Part shown: piece by piece, positions 5,627 through 5,707 of the stretch
Numbering within the stretch: the first letter of the stretch is position 1
Layout of the letters: every line of letters starts with the position of its first letter
Source of the DNA: Deferribacteraceae bacterium
GTDB taxonomy: Bacteria > Chrysiogenota > Deferribacteres > Deferribacterales > JAISNW01
Assembly (NCBI GenBank): GCA_031276055.1
Contig: JAISNW010000207.1
Coordinates: 1-5,707, forward strand
DNA: 5,707 bases
Direction: 5' to 3'
Notes under the pieces: model-generated
Databases searched by the model: none
Seen by the model: the letters and a program-made list of their open reading frames with translations, nothing else
What the model was told of the DNA's origin: nothing
Translations under genes and position numbers: made by a program

Positions 5627-5707
5627 ACTTTTTTAAAAGAAAAAAGAGAAAAAGAAAGGTTCCGCAGGAAGTTGAACTCATTCTCTATAAGATTATAGGA
5701 TGTTTCC
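5623..5707 (+). CDS. 5' start of an unidentified gene, continues past window
   Basis: ATG at 5623 opens 28 codons with a very basic N-terminus, MNFFKRKKRKRKVPQEVEL, followed by a hydrophobic ILYKIIGCF at the window edge. It overlaps the upstream frame by four bases (ATGA), typical of translational coupling. The ribosome binding site is weak (GAGCGGAT). Too little is visible for a family call; a membrane or nucleic-acid-associated protein would fit the charge pattern. Confidence 0.4.
   Translation, partial: MNFFKRKKRKRKVPQEVELILYKIIGCF

Overview
The window reads as ordinary chromosomal DNA of a motile, diderm (Gram-negative-type) bacterium, followed by a short damaged segment near the right end. 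The genes pointing to this are a periplasmic lytic transglycosylase, a PilD-type prepilin, a glutamate racemase and a membrane chemoreceptor. The phylum cannot be fixed from what is visible. In lines I counted by hand, G+C is about 45-57% in the well-preserved genes and falls to about 23-42% in the segment from roughly 4.6 to 5.5 kb.

Layout. On the minus strand, 1-957 is the N-terminal 319 residues of the endolytic transglycosylase MltG, running off the left edge. Upstream of it, 1076-1732 is a free-standing type IV pilin/pseudopilin-like protein with a five-residue leader, and 1844-2602 is a complete glutamate racemase, MurI. Each has its own plausible sigma-70-type promoter, so they look like three separate units rather than one operon. 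A 135-bp divergent region (2603-2737) carries the murI promoter on one strand and, on the other, the promoter of a plus-strand macro-domain protein (2738-3211). A methyl-accepting chemotaxis receptor (3235-4704) follows 23 bp later and may be co-transcribed.

The receptor is broken. Its first transmembrane helix, sensory domain, second transmembrane helix and HAMP domain are intact. The coiled-coil signalling domain stops near residue 450 and is replaced by unrelated sequence. From about 4.59 to 5.54 kb the DNA is AT-rich and holds the relics of three tightly abutted minus-strand genes: a TPR/Sel1-like ORF (5064-5531), a Cys-rich small protein with three inactivating lesions (4639-5063), and the first codons of a third gene (4594-4638). 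At both boundaries the stop codon is followed directly by an ATG. This close packing suggests a phage or other mobile-element operon in decay, but no hallmark phage gene is visible. To the right, G+C rises again. The plus strand there carries what looks like the 3' tail of a gene missing its 5' end (about 5525-5626), overlapping by ATGA the start of a further gene that leaves the window (5623-5707).

Functionally, MltG and MurI both serve peptidoglycan: MurI supplies D-glutamate and MltG cleaves nascent glycan strands. The pilin-like protein belongs to the envelope or surface apparatus. The macro-domain protein probably binds or hydrolyses ADP-ribose derivatives. The receptor remnant would have fed the chemotaxis pathway. 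The most notable points are the gene-relic segment that truncated the receptor, and two genes (mltG and the macro-domain gene) whose promoters lie so close to the ATG that their mRNAs are predicted to be leaderless. I saw no tRNA, rRNA, CRISPR array or transposase. I could not establish a convincing new system.
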